Below are positions 57,743 through 64,000 of a stretch of 64,000 nucleotides of DNA, piece by piece. The notes under the pieces are model-generated. The model had not been told where the DNA came from, did no database searches, and was given only the letters and a program-made list of their open reading frames with translations. How positions within the stretch are numbered: position 1 is the first letter of the stretch; every line of letters starts with the position of its first letter. Made by a program: the position numbers and the translations under genes. Origin of the DNA: Amphiura filiformis (lineage: Eukaryota > Echinodermata > Ophiuroidea > Amphilepidida > Amphiuridae); contig NC_092640.1 in the NCBI RefSeq assembly GCF_039555335.1, positions 38,794,295 to 38,858,294 of the forward strand, given 5' to 3'.

Positions 57743-59015
57743 ATTGGTTGTCTAATATGGAGACCAAAATAGTATACCTCAAGAATTTCTTAAGACAATG
57801 GCTGAAATTAAAAGTTATTTGGCCTTGTAGAAAGTATAATCACCACTACAAGGGTTTATTATGTATGTATGTGTCCGTCCACCACAAATGGGCTCTATAA
57901 TGTCGACATTTTTACTTTTCGAGATATTGGACAGGCAACTTTTCCTCAAAATAAGCTTTAAACATTGGTACATCATAAGCCTTTATCCCTTTTGCTTACT
58001 GCCTTACTTGCAAGGTAGCAAAAATCCTTTGTTTTTGAGAGGCTCAATATCTCAATAAAAGCTTTGCTGACATTACAGCCCATTTGAGGTGGATGGCCAC
58101 ATGTAGGGCTTTGCATGTGTTATTGGCACAAATATACACTACAAGATTCCTATTGGGGCCACCTGCACATGTACACTATGTACCGGGCTAGTACAAACAG
58201 AATACCTATGCTGCTACTCCACAGAACCCAGCAGCAGTGGTACTGCACTGGTACTGCACAGTACCAGCCAATTACCTTTAGGACAGAGCATGTGTGCAGG
58301 CAGTCCCAATGGGAATCTGGTAGCGTATGCATCACACACACATTTTCAAAGCAAGCACACTGTTAAAGCCACTACCTGAAACACAGGATGTAAAAATTGT
58401 GGTCTCAGTCTGGTACTATTAATTGGTATCAAGCTCCATGCTAACACCTTTGCTGACACTCAATTTCCACAGGAAATGAGAGTTTTTAACTAGTGGCTGG
58501 TGTGTGGTGAAATAAACCATACAAGCTTCCATAGAAGTTTAGACCTCTCTGGCTTTGATTGATGTGCATGTCCTGCATACCACATGCAGCTTTGCCCCAT
58601 ATTTTTCGGCCAGTCTGATAACCAGTCTATTGTCGTGATTGTGGGAAGATTGTATTGCTTAATCAGAACCCCACTTATGTGTTTACGCTGTCTACACGCT
58701 AATAAGGTAAACAACGTCTAATCTTCTCTGAAAGGAATAATTGTAGAGGTATACTAAATTGGTCTCCATTAGCAATGAACAAACATGGCAGTAGGCTATT
58801 CCATTTAAGATCCAGACACCCTGATGAAGATTTCACTACCATCGCAAGTTCAGTTGCACCATCTTCAATCCAGCTGAAATTTTGCTTGTTTTATGTCAAA
58901 TTCCTTTTGAAAATTGAATTGATAAAATCTAGTTGAATTTTGTACAATTTTTGGCCTGAAATTAGACAGTTTTGTCTGGAATTCCAAAATCTTCCATACC
59001 TTTTCCACTTATATG
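57743..59015. other. No gene supported
   Basis: Contains the candidate poly(A) signal at 58054 and a small GTACTGCAC direct repeat/hairpin at 58238-58265. Chance frames only. Confidence 0.5.
58054..58059 (+). promoter_or_regulatory. Candidate poly(A) signal for UBE2M
   Basis: AATAAA about 660 bp after the UBE2M stop, in ctcAATAAAagctttgctg. It is the first AATAAA I found downstream of the stop codon. The 3' UTR would then contain the foldback element at 57557-57742. No transcript evidence is visible, and a downstream GU-rich element is only weakly suggested. Confidence 0.3.
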
Positions 59016-59016
59016 C

Positions 59017-59215
59017 AGAGATGCCAACCACCCTATTTTAGATTGAAGCTCCCTATTTTTGGAAACATTTTTGTCCATTTTGACACTAAAATTTGGTAAC
59101 CTCCCTATTTCTGACAAGTTATGTGCCATTGAAGTTGTGTGTAATTATGTAAACCTCCCTATTTTTTTGTTTGAATCCTCCCTATTTTCTGGATATTAAT
59201 GTCGGCATCTCAGTT
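59017..59215. mobile_element. Possible small element with CTCCCTATTTTT repeats
   Basis: GCAGAGATGCCAAC at 59017 mirrors GTCGGCATCTC ending near 59213. Between them CTCCCTATTTT recurs about five times at spacings of about 30-60 bp. Confidence 0.4.
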
Positions 59216-59525
59216 GTATGGATGAAAGTGATTGGATTTGGAATAATTGTAGCTGTTGAATTTGGTTGGAATTGGAATTCCAAAAATGTTCTCAAGGGGG
59301 GTGTGTTCTCCAAAATGGAATAGCCATCTGCCTTCTTGGATCTAATTCTATGATTGAAAATAACCAAAGAGTTAGGAGGGATGAGAGGGAGCCGTGTGTC
59401 ACAACTCCTGTGGAATACAGGTGGAACTGTGTACTCAAAATCAAGAACTGCACAGCCAGTGAAATGGGTGCAATTCTTTTTTCAATGCAAGGTACATGGG
59501 TTGTCTGAGAGGAAAAACAGGTTGT

Positions 59526-59665
59526 ATATCGACTGCTCAGTGCCAAAAGTGGGTAAATGCGATAGCTGCCATGTGTAGACAAGTACAATATATTGTGTGT
59601 AAATTGCCAAATGTTCACACGGCAGCTATTGCACTTACCCACTTCTGGCACTGAGCAGTCGATAT
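59526..59665. mobile_element. 140-bp MITE, TIR about 45 bp
   Basis: TATCGACTGCTCAGTGCCAA + AAGTGGGTAAATGCGATAGC at 59527 pairs with GCTATTGCACTTACCCACTT + CTGGCACTGAGCAGTCGATA ending at 59665. Confidence 0.8.
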
Positions 59666-60735
59666 GTCAGGGAGAAGAGAGTACGATAGGTACAGGTTGG
59701 ACCTACATAATCTGTTACTGATGTCACCTCATGTCTGTGAGAAATGCAGAGAGATTAGGATTGAAGAGTGTGGATTCCAAATAGACCAGTGCGGTCAATC
59801 GGCCATATTTGGATCGCCACGCATATAGAGACCAAAATAGTTTACCAGGCGCATTGCAAAATAATCAGTGGTACACTATTTTGTCCTCCATATGAGCAAC
59901 ACGTAAACTTGGTGGAGTACAGACTTTTCAGTCTAATCAATCTCTTTGGAGGAATGGTAACTTATATACGAGAATCTTGTTTAGCCTTTACTTTCAAATG
60001 CATAACATAATGTACAAGGCCTATTCATATGCAGTTTTGCCGACACAAATATTTTGTCCTGATAAACCTTGAGGTAAAAATGTTCAAAACCTCTGCAATT
60101 AAAAACAGCAACTCAAAGGGTAATCTGCTCACACCAAATGACGGTGGTTATAGTGTGTTTAGTATAAGGTGCACATAACCCCATCCATTAACTCCAACAA
60201 CTAAAGTATGTTCTACCATAAGTTGATTGGGAATATGACCTTTGTCCCATTTGTGTAATATCCATAGTTTGGTGCAGGTCATGTTGCATCTTATACTGGA
60301 CAAACTTTAGCTATTTTAATTGACAGAATATCAGAACATGATTCCTTCATAGTGTGTTTAAATTTTGTGTAAAAAGAGCAAGAAAACCCATGGTAATCTA
60401 GTGTGTAGAGAACAATGAATGAGAATTAACATTATCGTGCAATAGGCCCAAGTCTTTGGCAACAGCATTATTATGAAGCCAGTTCTTGAGTTGGCATGAT
60501 GTAGCTTTGCCATCAAGTACACATTGTTACATGTGGGTATAGTACAGGAGCAGTAACCTCAAAAAAATGACTTCGTTCATCCCCCACTACATACAAGGTT
60601 TGACACCATAGGTAGTTAGTATGGACCCTCTAGATCACTGCTAGGTAGGTAGTGGACTCAAATTGTGGTATCACTTTTTTTTTACAGGTCATTTTATGTA
60701 TGGACGATAATCGCATAAAATCACCAAAAATAGGA
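59666..60735. other. No recognised feature
   Basis: No coding exon or repeat supported. Confidence 0.5.
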
Positions 60736-63320
60736 CAAAATTAAGGGGTAGGGGAGATATAAATTCCCATAACTCAACTTTTACTCGTGATTTTGAATTC
60801 ATTTTGGTATCAATATGTAGCTAAATGATTTTCCTAACTTTCTAGTATTATTTTTAAACAAAAACAGGTTTCATTTGAGCATATTTGGAAGTATATAGTC
60901 CATAAATGAGTGGTAATCTGATTTTTTAAACTATATGTGTAAAGTTTGGCATTGGCCTCAAATCTCACAACTATACCACTTTATATTTTCAAAATTGATT
61001 CAGTTTCCATTTTTAATTTTTTAATTTAAATTTTAATGTTTAATTTTGTTTTTAATGTTAAGCATATCAAGGGAAACATTATTGTAACAGTTCCAATCAT
61101 TATAATATGTATGAGTTCGTTGGGGTGTCTGTGGGACGAGGTGTGTGTGGGGGGGGTGCTGGGTGTGTATAGTGTATGTTTGGGTGGGGGTGGATGAATG
61201 TGTGTGTACATGTCTTAATATGTCACTTCACTGCACCAACTTCCATTTACAAAATCCGTTAAGTTTCCATTGATGTGAATATTTATGTGTAGGACGTGAT
61301 TAACCACTGGGAAAAAGACAAAAAATGTTTAAAAAAACCAAAAAACCCAACAAAAACTGATGTTGATTTCCCTCGTATATCAGCATAACATAGAAAAATA
61401 TTAAGGGTAGGGGAAAATAAATCATCAGAACTCAATATTTTACTCATGATTTTGAATTCATCTTGGTATTAATTCTATTCAATTCAATTTAATATGTATA
61501 TCTAATTGATTGTTCTAACTTTTTGTATTATTTTAAAGCAAAGCGACCATTAGTTGTCAGGTAGATACACAGAAACTGTGAGAAAAGGGTGCGTTTTCTA
61601 TGTCTAACAGCGTAAATATGACAATATTAAGGGGTAGGGGAAATATAAACTGCCATAACTCAACTTTTACTCATGAAAATGAATTCATCTTGGTATCAAA
61701 ATGTATCTAAGTGATTGTTCTAACTTTCTAGTATCATTTTAAAGCAAAGCAACCATTAGTTGTCAGACAGATATACAGAAACTGTGAGGAAAAGGTAACT
61801 TTTCTATGTCTAACAGCGTGAAGATGACAATATTACGGGGTAGGGGAAATGTAAACTGTCATAACTCAACTTTTACTCATGAAAATGAATTCATCTTGGT
61901 ATCAAAATATATCCAAGTTATTGGTCTAGCTTTCTAGTATTATCTTAAAGCAAAGCGACCATTATTTGTCAGGCAGATATACAGAAACTGTGAGGAAAAG
62001 GTAAATTTTCTATGTCTAACAGCGTAAAATGACAATATTAAGGGGTAGGGGAAATTTATAACTGCCATAACTCAACTTTTACTCATGAAAATGAATTCAT
62101 CTTGGTATCAAAATATATCCAAGTTATTGGTCTAGCTTTCTAGTATTATCTTAAAGCAAAGCGACCATTATTTGTCAGGCAGATATACAGAAACTGTGAG
62201 GAAAAGGTAAATTTTCCATGTCTAACAGCGTAAAATGACAATATTAAGGGGGTAGGGGAAATTTATAACTGCCATAACTCAACTTTTACTCATGAAAATG
62301 AATTCATCTTGGTATCAAAATGTATCTAAGTGATTGTTCTAACTTTCTAGTATATTTCAAAGCAAAGCGATCATTAGTTGTCAGGTAGATACACAGTAAC
62401 TGTGAGGAAAGGGTAAATATTCTATGTCTAACAGCGTAAATATGACAATATTATGGGGTAGGGAAATGTAAACTGCCATAACTCAACTTTTACTCATGAA
62501 AATGAATTCATCTTGGTATCAAAATATATCCAAGTGATTGGTCTAGCTTTCTAGTATTATTTTAAAGCAAAGCGACCATTATTTGTCAGGCAGTATATAC
62601 AGAAACTGTGAGGAAAAGGTAATTTTTCTATGTCTAACAGCGTAAAATGACAATATTAGGGGTAGGGGAAATATATAACTGCCATAACTCAACTTTTACT
62701 CATGAAAATGAATTCATCTTGGTATCAAAATGTATCTGATTGGCTGTTCTAACTTTCTATAAACAAAGCGATCATTAGTTGTCAGGTAGATACACAGAAA
62801 CTGTCAGAAGAAGTCATTTTCTATATCTAGCAGCGTAATAGACCGTTCACAAACACTTGTAAGGGGGAGGGGCCTGATGCAAAAAAATTTCATCGCAAAA
62901 ATATTTTCGGCCCCCCCCTTTACAGACCTCAAAAATTGTAGGGCCCCCTTTTTGGCATGAAAATTATGGGTCAACCCCATAGAAAATCATATAAACTCAA
63001 TTTTTCCAGGAAAATTTTTGATCATTTTTTTCAGGCCCCCCTTAGGAGGGTCAAAATTTTCAGACCCCCTTTTGCATCAGGCCCCCCTTACAAGTGTTTG
63101 TGAACGGTCCCTAAATATGACAATATCAAGGTAGGGAAATATAAACTCCCATAACTCAACTTTTACTCTTGATAATGAATTCATCGAACGTTCTGGTATC
63201 ATTAGTTGTTATGTAGATACAAAGGAAAAAAAAAAAAAAACTTCCATGTGTAATATGATAATATTAAGGGTAGGGGAAATATTACCATAACTCAACTTTG
63301 GCTGCAGGAATACAAATCGT
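60736..63320 (+). repeat. Satellite of about 205 bp, forward orientation
   Basis: Clear tandem units have GGGGTAGGGGAAAT at about 61631, 61837, 62042, 62250, 62455 and 62659 (spacing 204-208). Each contains CCATAACTCAACTTTTACTC, GAATTCATCTTGGTATCAAA, TTGTCAGGCAGATATACAGA and TATGTCTAACAGCGTAAA. Diverged outlying units begin at about 60742, 61403, 63130 and 63265. A GT-rich patch lies at 61126-61215. Confidence 0.9.
62839..63111. mobile_element. Harbinger-like MITE inserted in the satellite, TAA TSD
   Basis: TAA at 62836-62838 and 63112-63114 flank TAGACCGTTCACAAACACTT + GTAAGGGGG and its near complement ending TGTTTGTGAACGGTCCC. Removing the element restores the unit CAGCG-TAA-ATATGACAATAT. 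TIR about 40 bp including GGCCTGATGCAAAA. 273 bp. Confidence 0.85.
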
Positions 63321-63589
63321 TGCACCAAAATTTGAATGTAGTATACGATTGAGGTTTCTTACGTTAATTGGTGCAATTGGGCCATTTCAAAAATTTGACC
63401 TTTATTTATGATATTGATATATTCGACGTTATAACCCTAAACTAAGCTTCAGAGAACTATGACAATTGTCTTTTTTAAATTCTTAGCGATGAGAGGAACC
63501 ATTTGAGATTACAACATTACAACATGATAGGATAATTTTTTAGTATTGGCCCCATTATGACCTTCAACCCCTCGTGGGAAACTTAATTG

Positions 63590-64000
63590 CTTTTAAAATA
63601 ATGCCAGAAAATGAGAACAATCAAATAGCTACATATTGATGCCAAATGGAATTCATTTTCGTCAGTGAAACTTGTGTTTTGGTGATCTGTATGTCCCTTA
63701 CCCCTTAATATTGTCATATTTTACGCTGTTAGACATTGAATATTAACATTTTCATACATTTTATGTCTATCTACCTGACAACTAATGAATTTTAAGTTGC
63801 TTTTAAAATAATACTAGAAAGTTAGAACTATCAAATAGCTACATATTGATGCCAAAATGGAATTCATTTTCGTCAGTGAAACCTGTGTTTTGGTGATTTG
63901 TATGTCCCCTTACCCCTTAATATTGTCATATTTTACGCTGTTAGACACTGAATATTAACATTTTCATACATTTTATGTCTATCTACCGGACAACTAATGG
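63590..64000 (-). repeat. Satellite units in inverted orientation
   Basis: CTTACCCCTTAATATTGTCA + TATTTTACGCTGTTAGACA (63696, 63908) and CTATCTACCTGACAACTAATG (63767) are the reverse complement of the 60.7-63.3 kb unit. Period about 212 bp. The array continues past the window end. Confidence 0.88.

Overview
The window is nuclear DNA from an animal, most likely a marine invertebrate deuterostome such as an echinoderm or hemichordate. This rests on one spliced protein-coding gene of animal type, GT-AG introns, a very high density of short terminal-inverted-repeat (TIR) transposons, long minisatellites, degenerate TTAGGG-type repeats, and the frequent word AGGCCTA. The exact taxon is inference. 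There is no bacterial or viral gene content.

The one gene identified with confidence is UBE2M (UBC12), the NEDD8-conjugating E2 enzyme. It lies on the + strand in six coding exons from 35719 to 57390. All splice phases agree and the exons give a complete 184-residue protein with the catalytic Cys at position 111. Intron 1 is about 15.7 kb and holds many mobile elements, including a 3.2-kb near-perfect palindrome at about 43515-46705. A pogo-like element lies in intron 3 and an alternating tandem array in intron 4.

Region 1-17 kb has no certain gene. It holds a series of non-autonomous DNA transposons, several with exact target-site duplications (TSDs), including two nested hAT-type elements at 3834-4830. 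It also has a LINE reverse-transcriptase C-terminal relic at 8311-8460 (-), a tRNA-like SINE relic near 7.5 kb, and a plausible first coding exon on the - strand at 5659-5852. Region 17-28 kb is dominated by minisatellites: a 41-bp array, a 24-bp array whose units carry the CRE palindrome TGACGTCA, and a 42-bp array of small hairpins that has been duplicated as a block with an offset of about 3.3 kb. Region 28-35.7 kb is mostly unannotatable, with foldback elements, degenerate telomere-like repeats and a microsatellite just upstream of UBE2M.

Downstream of UBE2M (57.4-64 kb) there are foldback elements and a satellite of about 205 bp that changes orientation near 63.4 kb and runs off the window end. 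One Harbinger-like element sits inside this satellite.

Most long open frames here come from tandem repeats whose unit length is a multiple of three, or from chance, and are not genes. The main observations are the intronic palindrome, the CRE-bearing and hairpin-bearing minisatellites, the block duplication, and insertions whose boundaries can be fixed by comparison with empty repeat copies in the same window.
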